Of a stretch of DNA of 64,000 bases, positions 36,228 through 49,225 are shown piece by piece. The DNA is taken from positions 418,001 to 482,000 of the forward strand of contig BROG01000564.1 in NCBI GenBank assembly GCA_030159075.1, read 5' to 3'. The notes under the pieces are model-generated. The model ran no database searches and had not been told where the DNA came from. It saw only the letters and a program-made list of their open reading frames with translations. The position numbers and the translations under genes are program-made. The DNA is from Atrina japonica (taxonomy: Eukaryota > Mollusca > Bivalvia > Pterioida > Pinnidae). The stretch's first letter is position 1. Every line of letters begins with the position of its first letter.

Positions 36228-39200
36228 TTACTTGCAGCAACCACCTTCTGACTGCTGATTCTGTTCACTGTTCAATTTAACACCTCCTGGTTTAGGTTGT
36301 GCTGGACCACCACCTTCATTTTTGGGTAACTTCTTGGCTGCAATTATTAGAACAGGAAAGGTAAAATTTCACTGGTATATTTTTATAGGAACATAAGCAA
36401 ATTTTGATTACATTCATCTTAAATGATATGAACATAAGCTTCACAAATAAATATCGAAATAGACTCAATTATTTTAGAGCTTGGTTGAAATTCAACTACC
36501 GTAACTCACAAACCCCTGTAGCCACATTTCAATACACCAAAATGAATACAATGTACATAGAATAGTCTACTGTCATATTTCAGAAGTAAGCAAATTAAAT
36601 TACACTTACACTTATTGAAGAATTTTGATTTCATAAAGTCTTGAATCCTGACAGTGGATTTTACCATTCTTTGAAATGGTTGAGACCAAATGAGGCCTTA
36701 GGAGTTGATGAACCCAATTTTTATATCGATATAATACCTTATCACATGAAAACAAGAGGCCAAAAGAGCATTATCACACTTTACTAACTGGAAGCCCTTG
36801 ACCAAAAGGTCATACAATTCTTTTTCTTATACTTGATCTAAAGATGTTACCTAAAAATATCATGTTATATCAGATGCCCCAATGGTTGGTTTAATAATTT
36901 CAAAAGTTCACATCAAATGTATGCCAAATACCTGTGGATGCTTGAAATTTGCAAGTAGTCACAAAAAACATAATTGTGCATGTTGAAAACCCATGACAAT
37001 TTTTGTGTGAAAATCTTGCATGTCATGAGAACTGAAATTCAAATAACACAGCATGACACATTATTTAAACAGAAAAGAACCAAAGAAAAATTGAAACTTT
37101 GTTAAGACGCACAGTATCATCCTATAGACCGTTTTCTAGTTGCATTATCAGCTTTGGTTCCAGCAGGGCTCAAACTATAGATGCAAGACTTAGAGACCAG
37201 ATGGAAAATGCTAACTCGACCAGAGAGGCCACACTTATTTTTACAATTAACATTGAAAGTGCCAGGAACATGTATCCAAATCAAAATGACACGATCTCTG
37301 TAGTAACATCATCATTAACATTTTTGAGAATTTACTTGACATTAATTAAATCGACAAGACACGAAAATAATTTATCTATCATCTTAAATTTGTGAATTAT
37401 CTTAATCTTACCTATTGCCAAAAATATTTCATTCACATTCAGGGCAGTTTTGGCTGAAGTTTCCATAAACAACAAGCTGTTTTCTTCTGCATAAGCCTGT
37501 GCTTCCTAAAAAATGATTATTAGAATAATTATCAAAATGCAAGAATTTTTATCTTATAAATGTTTGCTATTTATTGTATTTTTATTGAATGTGATGAACT
37601 GGCTTAACTAACATAGTATCAGACAATGTAAAGCATCTGAAACAGAATCATCCACAACTGATTGTTTTATATCACAATTATCTAAAGAGTAACATAGATC
37701 ATCAACCCCGAAAAACAAATGACTCCTCTGTAAATCAGCGAGTTAGACCAGTTCAAATGTGTCTTTAGGGGAGAGAGGGTTAATTTACAAAAGATGTGAG
37801 TTTCAGCAAAGGTGAATGTGATAGCCACATGTTCTCTGTTGACCAAAGATATAAATGAAAAGTTGTATTTCATATGTAAGTACATTGTAGCTGAAAAAAA
37901 TTATCAAACTGGAATTTAACATTAACAAATGCTTTTTGCATGCAAACATAACTCAGGTAAATGCAAATTAAATATCACAATTTTGTTTGTTCTCAACTCA
38001 CCTCATTTTCTACCATTCGTTTCTGCGACAAATCACATTTATTTCCTGCAAGGGCTATAACTATATTTGGACTTGCTTGTCGCTGCAGCTCTTTAACCCA
38101 ATTTTTTGCTCTTCCAAATGTATCCTAGAATTGAGTATGTAGAATCATCATAATGAGAAACTTGGTGTTATACATACAAATCTTTGTTATACAGAAATAA
38201 TTGTAGTTCTAGGAAAGGGGATTATCTCTAAAAAAAAATCCATAATTTTTTGTTAACTAAAATGCCGCTTTATCCAAACTACTAAATGACTAATTCAACA
38301 TCCCTGTTAATGGATCATACTTCCAAATATCTAACAAAATTAGTATCATCTAGGCAATCACAATGTTGCTTATTGGTAGCAGGCTTGTCTGTAACTATTA
38401 AAAAGTTGGCTATGGGTAGCCAGTTTGTCTTTGACTATTACAGTTGACTATTAGTAGTGTGTCTGTGGCTACTACAGCTAATTATGGGTAGTGTGTCTGA
38501 ACAATTACCTATGGGTAGCAGGGTTGTCTGTGACTATTACAGTTAACTATGGGTAGCATATCTGTGACTATCTCAAAGTTATCTATGGGTAGGAGACTTG
38601 TCTGTGACTATTACAGTTGACTATTAATAGTGTGTCTGTGGCTACTACAGCTGATTATGGGTAGTGTGTCTGAACAATTACCTATGGGTAGCAGGGTTGT
38701 CTGTCACTATTAAGGTTGACTATTAGTAGCCTGTCTGTGACTATTACAGTTGAATATGTTTTGTATGTCTGACTATTAAGTAGGTCTATCTGTGACTATT
38801 ACAGTTGACCATGGGTAGCAGGCTTGTCTGTAACTATTAAAAAGTTGACTATGGGTAGTGTCTGTGACTATTACAATTGACTATGGCTAGCAGGCATGCC
38901 TGTGACTATTACATTAACTATGGGTAGGTCTGTCTGTGACTATTACAGTTGACCATGGGTAGCAGGCTTGTCTATGACTATTACAGTTGATATATGGGTA
39001 GCAGGCTTGCTTGTGACTACTGCAGTTAACTGTGGGTAGCAGACTTGTGGTTTGGCAGTTTAAGATGTACCATTTTACAACTGGGAAATTTCCTTGATCA
39101 ATCAGCTTATGTTATAAGCCAATATGACTAAAGGTGAGAGGCTTTGTAATTTATTGCATGAATCGCTGTAACCAATCAACCACAGAGACAGCCAATCACA

Positions 39201-42200
39201 GAAAGGAACTGTCCAACACTTAAGATTATGTCCTTAAAGACAATACATATGCCAAAAATAACTTTCTATAGATCAGAATTAAAATGTTATGATATGATAG
39301 GCTCTGAACTACCTCTAATATAAATAAGACAACAATCTAAAAATGTCCTAGGCTATTTGGTAACATGAACTGTAACATCCAGGGCATGACCCTAACAATG
39401 ATTATATATACAGTGAAACTTGTATATAAAGACCCCCTGAGGAACACAACAAAACCAGTCTATACAGGGAGGTGGTCTTTATATAGAGGTTGATTTGTAC
39501 ACAAATGGTACTACTGGGGACAGCAAAAAACGGTCTTAGTGACCAGGTGGTCTTTATACACAAGTGGTCACCAAAGCATGTTTTTTTTTTTTTTTTTTTT
39601 GTTTTTTGTTTTTTTTTTTTTTTGTTTTGTTTTTTGTTTTTTTTTTTTTAGTTTTACTGTAATATGATAGGTCAACAAATGAGGCTCTTTTATAACCTAC
39701 ATGAGGAATTTAAAACATCAATATTTATGTATAACAGAAGAGAGTAATAATAATGACAATACCTGATTTGTAATGTCGTAAACAACTATTGCAGCTTGAG
39801 CACCTCTATAGTACATTGGAGCCAAACTATGATATCGTTCCTGTCCAGCTGTATCCCATATTTCAAATTTAACTGTTGTGTCATCTAAACATACTGTCTG
39901 TGTTAAAAATGCCGCTGAAAAATCAATACAAACATTAACTACATGTGCATTGTGTGCTAATATTATCTTCTGTAGTTGTACAAATTGAAAGATGCATTTG
40001 TAATTTAGGGTTCATACATTTATGAAGATTTATACATTCTGTACATGTACGCAATAAATTACTACCTGTAAAACTCATTCCCTAATATAACTTACATGTA
40101 CCAGTACTTATACTTTTGAAAGATTATTAAAATGACTTTTGTGTACTACATTTACATGTAATACATTAATGTCATTATACATAAAGCATAATTTGAGACA
40201 CTGGATATTTCTTTCAAAAAAAATATCATTAACAAAAAAGTATGGCAAACAGAACATAATTTACCCATTATATGTATATATGTATGTCTGTTTTGTTTGT
40301 TGGTGTTGGTTTTTTTTTTTTTTGGGGGGGGGGGGTATAATAACAGACAATATCATAGGTGGGTTTCTGTTTGCAGTCAAAATCTTTAGTGACCTTGACA
40401 TCAGAAGTATGACCTTAAGTCAAGGCCATGACATACCACATTCCCATAGAGAAATCAAATTACACAAATAAAGTATTTTTAAAAGGCTAATATCATGCAT
40501 AGGCGTCGGAGCCGGGGGGGGGGGGGGGGGGGGCTAGATAGGCATAGGTGTTGACGTTTTTGGCGTGTGTGTGTTTTAAGTTGGTTTAGCCCCCCCCACT
40601 TCTGGCGTGTGTGTGTTTAAGTTGGTTCAGCCCCCCCCCCCCCCCACTTTCAATTTGCTTCCGACGCCTATGTCATGTATACATGTATATATCCGTACTC
40701 CTGCTATAATCTGAGATACTCATTGAAATAGAATGGATACGTGAAGGCGGTATATATTCCATATATACTGCTTCAACAGGAGGTATAAACAGTTTTTACT
40801 TGACCTAATATGGGATATTATACACTTCAGTAAATTTCAAATGGGTCTAAAGCTTCACTCTCATCCCATATGGAATTTACTGACAGTGTATATCCCCTAT
40901 TAGGCCAAGAAGAAACTGTGTAAGTTATAATATACACTATCATATTTTCATGTAAATCAAACAAATTATGTTTGTCTACAGCTGACCAACACACTTCTAA
41001 AAGTCTACACACATAGAAAATTTATATGGCGCATTATATGGCCCCATTTACATCATGTATATGTTTATTTCATATGTATGTGTTTAAACTTTGGGTATGC
41101 AAGTGGTCTTATTACTGGGAACAATGGAATCTGTTTCTCTTACTCAACATTAAAAACTGGCTGCCACCATTTATTTAAGATATTATGAAAAAAAAACCAA
41201 ATTACTGGTCAACTGGACCGAAATGGAAAATTACTGGTCATTTGGACCAGTTACCAGATAAATTTCACCGGACTTTTGTAAAATTTACTGGTTTTTCTGG
41301 TAAGATCAATGAATTAAAAAAATTCTGATGTTACTGAAAAATTGTTGAGTGTGGTGTAAAACACCTACAAATAAAAACGTGTATATAGACTGTAGTGCAC
41401 ATGTACTGAACACAAAGATAATAAAGAGCTTGTAGATTATTTTTATGTGAAATACAGTGAAACCTGTATTGGTTTGTTTGTTTGTTTATTGTTGTTTAAT
41501 GTCCTACTCAAGAATATTTCACGCATATGGAGACGTCACCAAATGACCGTGAAGGGCTTCAAATTTTGGCCTATGCTCGGCACTTACGGCCACTGAGCAG
41601 TGAGGGTTCTTTAACGTGCCGACACATACTGTGACATAGGTGGTCTTTATACACAGGTGGTCACTAAAGCAGGTATTACTACTAATTTTAACAAAATTTA
41701 TTTACATATATTATACTCTAGATAGAAGCTTTTGTCAGGTATTTTGTACACAAGGATTTTCCTACCGCCAAAAGTCTGGGTTCAGTGTCCAGAAAATTGG
41801 GAAAATATGCAACATTTTTACTAAAAAAAAACTTAATTTGAAAAATTTGTTTGAAAATACTTTATTTTTTATTTTGAAATTCTAAATTTGGAAAATACAA
41901 GCCATTTCTGTATTGGCAATGGGTCCTGTAACCGAACCCAAATTCAGCCTAGGAATATCCCTGGTACAATTTCATGCAAATCATTATCAGCCAAAAGGTC
42001 ATTGATGGTGAGTTGAAAGCACATCTACAAGTGCAGTATACAGTACATGTATACATGCTAGTATTGATTGTATCACAAATAATGAAATATATACATGTAC
42101 TGGTAGTATAACATGCTGGCTTCAATTTACAAATACATTGTATGCATCTAAGATAACAGCATCTGCTAAATTAGACCACCTATAAAGTAGATTACAGGCC

Positions 42201-45200
42201 CAGCTTGCATTTTGTTTATAACTGAATACTGATACATCAATTCAAGTTATTTTCAGATTCAGCATATGCGATTTGTTTACAATTATTTAGTGTGTCTAAT
42301 AACTGTGTATTGCTACATGTACAACACAACACAATGATGTAATATGAGTTATATAAGCCCTACAATGCCATGGCTTTATGAGAATTTTGACACCAGAAAA
42401 TTCATCAAATGTCAACATATCTGTCACCAGTTTCTTTTTTAATATAAATAAATAAAAAATCACTACATGTATTTGTGACATTGGCAAAGCACAGCATGAC
42501 CCTGGATTTGTTTTATAATTACTTTACATTCTGCCAATGATTTTTCACTCATATGACTGTCACTTGCTTAATTTAAAGTGTCATAAAATTCACTTGTGCT
42601 AAGGACTTATGTCAATGCAGTAAGGAACCTAAGCTTTCAAGGCTCACCTGAAAGACCTGTGACTTTCACTTCTGTAATGTTAAGCTTTTGACATAGGAAC
42701 AGTCACTGCCTTTCTCAAAGTTTTGGGAATCAAAGTGCAGGAAAATTTAAAATGAAAAATAAATAAATGTAGGGAAAAATTTTAATGCCAATGTAAACAA
42801 ACTGCATGTTTCTACATTTGTATAATTCAGAAACTTCAATTACCTCCCCTCTAATGCACTATTTATCTCAGTCACCCCTAAGACACATTTGGACTGGTCT
42901 AAGTCATTGATTTACAGAAGCATCCATTGTTTTTCTGGGGTTGAAGAGTTAAACATACGACCAGTTTTTGCTGGTTTTGTTGGTGTTTATGCTATGCTCA
43001 ACAATTTTTCAGTTATGGTAATATACATGTATGAATCGAAACATGATTATACATGTACATGTAATCAGTTTAATTTTAGTTCAATAAACCATACAAAACT
43101 GACTTGACAAAATTATCTACTTTACATTCAAGATATAGTAATATATGTATATTATTCAGTAGTAATTTACCAAATTTTGGGAAGAATATTGCTGACTTTT
43201 CCCTAAGTGAAAGTCCCTAGTCTCATTCCCAAAATAAAAACAGAGTGCCCTTCAGACACTCAAGAGATATATGAATGTAACACAAATTAAAGGGGATGCA
43301 ATATATTCTACATTTGTCTCCATATTAGACCATCTCTCTTACAATATGTGAGTTAGTCACATGTACATGTACATGATAATTGCATGACATGTGAAGAACT
43401 AAAGGTAATCTGTGTCTCATCTGACATTATCAGACATTCACATGAGTCATTATTTACATTTCAATAAGTTATCATGACAGACACAAAAACTAGATTTAAA
43501 ATTAAAATGTGGATGTTTAGGGAAAGTGCATATGAGTAAGGCACATGGATGATGTATCTAAATATAGACAATGTACTAGATGGCCTGAAAAGGTACACCA
43601 AAGTAAATACAATGTACATGTATGCACAATGTACATGTACGCCTACATTGTATAAATGTATACTTCACCATACTGCAACAGGATATAGTATTCAGTCAAA
43701 CCCATCTTATTGATTCAATGTTTTTAATGATTAAATGTACCTGACTTTGTCACCTAGTATATGAAACCCTCCAAAACATTTTTAAACATGTATATAAATG
43801 ACCTGGTTTGAGCGACTACCTGTCTTAGGTGACTAACCAATGTTTATTTCTACTATTAACACTTTTCACATGACCTTTATCAAGTGACTTTTGAAATGTG
43901 ATAAAGAAGTGAAATATATGTACATATACATGTATATAAACAAGTAACTTTTCAGAGAAATCCTCAAAATTTGCATTCATAAAATGTTTGTCAGAAAATT
44001 TACAGACCCATAATATGATAGACCATACAACTGCAAATAAATTAAGATAACATGTCTGTTAAGTAAACAGAGATCATTTACGTGAAATAAAGGTTTGGAA
44101 AAGGTTTCTCTTTGTTATTGTATTACCATAAAAAATCTCCAATGATCAGAAACTAAAGAGGACACCTGTCATATGTGACCTAATAACATATTAACATAGA
44201 AAATCGCCACTTACTGGAAACTTGACAAACTGAATTAAGAGGACACCTGTCATATGTGTCCTTTTTACATATTAACATAGAAAATCACCACTGACTGGAA
44301 ACTTAACAACTTGAATTAAGAGGCCACTTGTCATATGTGACCTATTTCACATCTTCCTTGGAAGGGTCACTCAAAACAGGTTAGACTATATATTTATATA
44401 CATACATGTACATTGTATAAACAACCCTACCAGTATATCTGTAAATATCTTATCCAAGTCTAAAACCTTCTGTGTAACAGTGAAGCTACAGGAAGTACTA
44501 GTCATTAAGCAGGTACTTGACTTTTGACAAATATCTCATTAACAATAACATATGATAAACGACAGATGTACATAGTACAGTCTAACCTGCCCTAGTAACG
44601 CACTGTATCAGACCATATCATGACTGTTCATATTAACAGTTATATCAGTATGTTTTCTACATATGTGCATGTACATGTTTATACCTTATACACTCTATAC
44701 CAATTGTGACTATTGTTCCTCACATATTTCATTCAGATTTGACTGTGGACTCACTGCGGGTGTGACCAGTCAACAGGGGATGCTTAGTCCTCCATGACAC
44801 CTGATCCCATCTCTTGATTTCAAGAGGTCTGTATTTGTCCAATATTTACCAGATTCATATCTATATCCTGGACATCCTAGAGACTTATACTTTCGTATCT
44901 AAGATTTTTTATATACAGGTATATACTATGTATGTCAGAACTCAGAACAGAAAGGTGATTAAAGTTTTAAAGTAGAAAGATTACAAATACATGTACACAT
45001 CATTTTATTTTGTCATGTACAGCTACAGGTCTACCAAGGTAAAGTGGCACATCCGGTTTCAGTCAAAAACTAAAACAATATGGTCTACTTCCCAAAAACA
45101 GGTTGTACAGGTAAAACACACTGCCTTGCACGGACGGACTCCATGCATTACTGAATATCTAATACTTTTGTGATGACAAGTAGCTTATCACCTCTGTTAT

Positions 45201-45966
45201 GATTTGATTTAGACTCGTTGTGTTTGTAAACATGTGCCAATTAACCTTGGTAGAACTGTACATCAATATATATATCATTAAAGGTCAAATAATGGGTCAA
45301 CAGAATTAAGACTTAATGATCACCTGTCTTTCACTGAAACTATCTCTGAAAACAGTTAAATACAGATAGTTGTGTTTACAGGTAAGAACAGACTCAGTTT
45401 AACAGTAATCTGCTGGAGCTTAATTAACATATATTTATTCTGATAATATCAATTTTGAAGGGATTGTTCTGTATGGCGGTTAATGGATTGGGTTTTTGGT
45501 GCATCTCCATACATCTATAATGTATTCTGTATCTAAAGTCGGCCAATGGACAACAAACATTATTAACTTTAGAGAACACTTTTACAGATCTTGTAAACAT
45601 CTCTAAACTGTGGGTTTTTTTTTAACAAATAAATACCAGAATACTTACCTGATCCAGATGAAATCAGAAAAAGAAATAGGAGTAAAATACAAAATTGTCC
45701 CTATTGGTTACAGGCTTTCTATATACATGTAAATATATGTAAATAATAACATTAGTAGATATTTCATATCACCATGAAAACTGCTACAGGTCATCGTTAT
45801 TACCTCCTATTGTGCTTTCCTGATACTCATGAAACTGTCCTTTCACAAATCTTAGAACTAAACTGGATTTTCCGACGGCTGATTCGCCCAGTAACACAAG
45901 TTTAAACTGACATATTTTGCCTTGCGTAGCTCCATTCGGTCTTTGTGCCCCAGCACGGCCTGCCAT
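36228..45966 (-). CDS. RAB5: Rab5 small GTPase, 213 aa, five coding exons
   Basis: Exons: 45966-45804 (163 nt), 39914-39763 (152), 38124-38002 (123), 37505-37412 (94) and 36337-36228 (110), 642 nt including stop. All introns GT..AG and all phases agree. Rab5 is the early-endosome GTPase that recruits EEA1, Vps34 and CORVET-type effectors for homotypic fusion. Visible motifs: G1 GESAVGKS (27-34), switch-I Thr52 in ESTIGAAF, G3 WDTAGQE (74-80) with Gln79, G4 NKCD (133-136) and G5 ETSAK (161-165). Numbering is identical to human RAB5A at Ser34, Gln79 and Asn133. The hypervariable tail (about 186-208) is Gly/Pro/Gln-rich. The protein ends GGCCK, a two-cysteine prenylation site with one residue after it, where vertebrate RAB5A ends CCSN. 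Length is within two residues of vertebrate Rab5. Introns are AT-rich and loaded with repeats. The gene appears intact. Confidence 0.97.
36500..36720. repeat. Dispersed direct repeat, partner at 46425-46620
   Basis: Shared words: 'aacccctgt..cacattt', 'agtctactgtcata.ttcag', 'cagtgga.tt.accattctt'. The two copies lie in the same orientation, one in Rab5 intron 4, the other upstream of the ATG exon. Moderately diverged. Confidence 0.55.
37697..37790. repeat. Short dispersed repeat, intron 3 of Rab5
   Basis: 'atcaaccccgaaaaacaaatgactcctctgtaaatcagcgagtta' type. Relatives at 4918-5005, 48449-48541 and inverted at 42842-42955. Confidence 0.55.
38345..39060. repeat. ~45-60-bp tandem repeat in Rab5 intron 2
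   Basis: 'tctgtgactattacagttgactatgggtagcaggcttg' and variants recur about 14 times with irregular spacing. Some units lack the 'gcaggcttg' end. Confined to the intron between coding exons 2 and 3. Confidence 0.85.
39409..39560. repeat. Dispersed 'gtggtctttatacacaagtggtcac' repeat
   Basis: Contains 'acagtgaaacttgtatataaagaccccc' and two 'ggtggtctttata' words. The same start and end words flank a SINE at 41456-41680, showing a second copy split by that insertion. Confidence 0.6.
39582..39649. repeat. Poly-T tract with G interruptions
   Basis: About 68 bp of T runs broken by single G residues, in Rab5 intron 2, about 110 bp from exon 2. Confidence 0.9.
40497..40673. mobile_element. MITE-like repeat with poly-G/poly-C and inverted ends
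   Basis: Left end GCATAGGCGTCGGAGC, right end GCTTCCGACGCCTATGT: an inverted pair. Inside: a run of about 20 G at 40515-40534, and two 'ggcgtgtgtgtgtttaagttggtt' direct copies each ending in a C run. Imperfect flanking duplication tcatgcat/tcatgtat. Lies in Rab5 intron 1. Confidence 0.7.
40789..40919. repeat. Fold-back (hairpin) element, ~50-bp arms
   Basis: Arm 40789-40838 ('acagtttttacttgacctaat..atacacttcagtaaatttc') pairs with 40872-40919 ('ggaatttactgacagtgtata..ctattaggccaag..aaactgt') with a loop of about 33 nt and a few mismatches. In Rab5 intron 1. Probably a MITE relic; a structured RNA is an alternative. Confidence 0.75.
41310..41372 (+). mobile_element. SINE 3'-tail fragment
   Basis: 'actgaaaaattgttgagtgtggtgtaaaacacc' matches the tail of the SINE at 62970-63201. 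Confidence 0.6.
41471..41640 (-). mobile_element. 5'-truncated SINE inserted into another repeat
   Basis: Minus-strand copy of the 3' half of the SINE at 16172-16432 (GTGCCGAGCATAGGCC, 'tttggtgacgtctccatatg', then TAAACAACAATAAACAAACA). The tRNA head is missing. The insertion splits the 'gtgaaacctgtatt ... ggtggtctttatacac' repeat seen intact at 39409-39560. Confidence 0.85.
41755..41950. repeat. Dispersed repeat, partner at 46735-46945
   Basis: Direct copies share 'aatttgtttgaaaatactttattttttatt', 'aatacaagccattt', 'ggcaatgg' and 'aa.tcag.c.aggaa.atccctg'. Non-coding. Both copies are in the Rab5 locus. Confidence 0.7.
41951..44154. other. Rab5 intron 1, remaining sequence
   Basis: Many TACATGTA/ACATGTACATGT words (for example 43060, 43365, 43615, 43635). 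An inverted copy of the 'catcaacccc' short repeat at 42842-42955. No gene. Confidence 0.5.
44155..44345. repeat. 81-bp tandem repeat, 2.4 units
   Basis: 'gaggacacctgtcatatgtg' starts at about 44158 and 44239, then 'gaggccacttgtcatatgtg' at 44320. Internal 'acatattaacatagaaaatc.ccact' is conserved. Confidence 0.85.
44695..44920 (+). repeat. Penelope-type tail repeat, copy 4 (diverged)
   Basis: 'ttgactgtggactcactgcgggtgtgacc', 'tgatcccatctcttg' and 'tcctggacatcct..agacttatactttcgtatct' match the tails at 19.4, 19.8 and 29.8 kb with more changes. An older insertion, in Rab5 intron 1. Confidence 0.8.
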
Positions 45967-46082
45967 TTTCGGGCCTCAAAGTTGGATGTTGGCCCCTTTA
46001 AATGCTTCTTCAGAATCAATTCCTTGAATCACTTGTTGAATTCTACTGACCCCTTGGTGAGATCAGTGTACTTTTCTTGGTT
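45967..46082 (-). other. Rab5 5'UTR portion of the ATG exon
   Basis: Minus strand: TTTTTTTTCAG acceptor at 46083, then 116 nt to the ATG. At least one upstream non-coding exon is implied. The first ATG is the Rab5 start ([12 protein letters not shown]). Confidence 0.7.
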
Positions 46083-49000
46083 CTGAAAAAAATAAAATGG
46101 AAATGTTAATTAAACATGAATTACCATTAATACAAAAAGGTATCTATGATATTTTATGATGTTTCATAATAATTTATTTATGTATCAAAATATAAGATGA
46201 AAAAGGTTACGGCTGCAAGTACATGTATATCATAGTCAAAATTCATTACAAAAATGTCATTATTTTGTCCTGCAGGATAAGTGTATCAAAATGCAAATGT
46301 CTCTTGTCCTAGAACTGAATGTACATATAATACAATCAATGAATGCGTATACATGTGAATATGTAATGTATACATGAAGTACATGAGAACTTGTTCTTAA
46401 ATAACATATCTTAACTAATCAACCCCTGTGATCACATTTAGACTCGCCCAAATCAATAAATAGTACAGTCTACTGTCATAATTCAGGAGTGAACAAGTTC
46501 ATATTACATGTGAAATTATCATGAAATTTGGCTTCTAATTCATACATCCCTTAACTCGGTCAGTGGACTTAACCATTCTTTCAGTGTAGTTCCAAATTTG
46601 ACTTAAGGGGGTTGCTGAGTAAAGCCTCTAAAAACGTGGCATCAATAAATTTGATCAAAGTTACATAAACATCCAGAATGAGATGGGGTAAATAATTCAC
46701 AGCCTTTCTTACTTGATATTAGTATCATAAGAGATTTCCCTACCTCCAAAATATTGGAGAAAAACACAACAATCTGACTACAATAGAAACACTTAATTTG
46801 AGATATTTGTTTGAAAATACTTTATTTTTTATTCTGAATTTCAAAATTGGGAATTTTTGCATGATTTGGGAAAAATACAAGCCATTTTGGCAATGGGACT
46901 GGGTATTGTAACTGGACCCAAAATCAGTCAAGGAAAATCCCTGATCATTAAGAATGATTTTTTAAAAATTTAACAATTTTGATTTTTCTCGCTGTATAAT
47001 GTCCAGTTGCCCAACTGCAAAATGGAAAGGTACCAAACAATTGGATATATATGACCACAATGCTGAGCCGTATATATTAAACTGTTTACATTATCTACTG
47101 GTATTTTGAGTTACTGTAGTGTGTAACTATGAAATGTACATCACTACATGTATGAAAGAAGACACCTGGAAAATGAAAATCAATTTCAAATTGCTCCCAA
47201 AACAATTGGAACTGATAAAAAATTTATCAAATGGGAGATGAAAGAAACAAAATTGTTATTAATCAAAGAATTATACCCATTACCTTCACACCAAATGAAT
47301 TGATCTACCATACTTCTATTACAAATCATAGAATAATTCACATACATTTATATACATTTGTACATGTGTATCAGGCATCACAATGACATGTACATGTATA
47401 ATCGTTACTTAAATATAACATACACGCTTGCAATTCTTTTCCACCAACTACATGTAAGGCTAGCATTTTCCCTATTTCCATCTGCCATCCTTTAAAATTA
47501 TTTTCAATGCTTTTCATTGTTAAAATGCACAATGGACTGGTCAGTTATTAGCAGCAGTTTGAACTGTCTGTAAATGTTGACAACACAAAGTTAAAAGTTT
47601 ATTTCTTCAAATCCTCTCAGCTAGACATATGGAATTAGTTTGACCATCAATTGCTGGTTTAATCACATGTCTGTTATATAGGTTTTGTTCAAATGTTGTA
47701 CTATCCAAGGGAGGGGGTGACCTTATAATTTACTTGTTTTTGTGAGGGATTTACTCTGAATTTAGAGCCTTGGATACTCACCACACTCCATTTATCTTAG
47801 AATTTCAATTCATTTGAATCCTCACCTGACTAAGAGTACCTGTATTTTTACAGTGATGGAAAAAATCTGAAAGGTCAGAATGAGATTTTAAAACAGTCCC
47901 CATATCTCCTAATGAACCTTTCTAACTAAGCTACATATGTACATGTACACCTACCTGGTCTTACATAGTTATGGGTAAAAATTCCTTTTGGAACCAAATT
48001 GATTTGGCATAAATCATTACCATATTAATATCAATTACAAACATGTTATTTTAAATTGACAACTAGCGCTTTAGATAAAAAAAAAACAACAACAACAACA
48101 AAAATCCAATAGGGACTCCTATAGCCAGTAAAGAAACTCTTTCCATCGCAATACTGCCTCCATGTTGATTGATGAATGCTATACATTTACTTGGTACTTG
48201 GACATTTCAGTAATTTTGTACTTCTGTCAGTTATAAGCTGCCCATTACTTAAATATGAATGCTAGTTAACTTGGTACTTGGACATCTTGCCATGATCTTG
48301 GTACTTTCATTACTTGAATATGATTAACTTGGTACTTTTATGATCATTGTTATTTTAATTTATAATATTGTTTTCAACTGGGATGAACCTTACCACTAGC
48401 AGTAGACTTTCCTGTCACTATATCTAAAGTGTGTGTAATGTACCTCAACAATTAACTCATCAACCCCTGAAAAATAATGGACTCTTCTCTAAATCAATGA
48501 CTTTGACCAGTCCAAATGAGTATTTAGGGATGAATGGGTTAAACAATGCCAATAATTCACTGTTGTAATAAATGAATTATGACAGAGATTAGGAATAACC
48601 TTAAGTTTAACCAAAATATTTTTTAGTTTTTGTAGGACTGCATTTACATAGACAGTACTCCACAAATCTTTGGAAAGACTTCCTTTTGCAACCCTTACTC
48701 AATTATAAGCCAGAACATAATAAAAAGGTGAAGGGCATTACAAAGTGAAAATTCCGCTGGTATCAATGAAAAATATCAAAAAAAATAATAAATGGATGTA
48801 AAAAGTACCATTTTTTATGTTTTGTGTAATACAAATGTATTTGAGTGGGGGTGCAAAAGGAAGTCTTTTGAATTCAAATGTCCATACTTTGTTAACATAA
48901 CTTTTGACACCAAAGTACAGAAAATTAAATCAGAGTCTGGTGAAGAAGTTACAGATCAAGCTCTGCATAGGCTATTGATCTGAACAGTAATTTCCTGACT

Positions 49001-49134
49001 TGCACAAATGTATTGCAAAATCGGTGTTGTCATTGTTAATTCAGTGTTAGTCTTAATATTGTAACAGTCCTGGATATAAGAAGTTTAACTGTCCAATTGC
49101 TAGATTTTGTGGCTGGACATTTATTGTTAATATT
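46083..49134. other. Probable Rab5 5'UTR intron; non-coding
   Basis: No supported gene. Contains the repeat partners at 46425-46620 and 46735-46945, and the short dispersed repeat at 48449-48541. The Rab5 acceptor at 46083 implies the upstream exon lies in or beyond this stretch. Confidence 0.5.
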
Positions 49135-49225
49135 CATGCACTGAAGTTAAGTAACAGAGAGCTTGGTCAGCACCTGCAGGCTGGATGGGTGACTGTCACA
49201 CTGTATGGTGTGATGCACTCAGTGA
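49135..49225 (+). repeat. 5S-rRNA-like fragment
   Basis: 'gttaagtaac.gagagcttggtcagcacctg..ctggatgggtgactgtc' parallels the 3' half of animal 5S rRNA (GTTAAGCAACG..GCCTGGTTAGTACTTGGATGGGTGACC). The 5' half is absent and substitutions are many. Best read as a 5S pseudogene or remnant of a 5S-derived SINE (SINE3 type). Confidence 0.55.
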
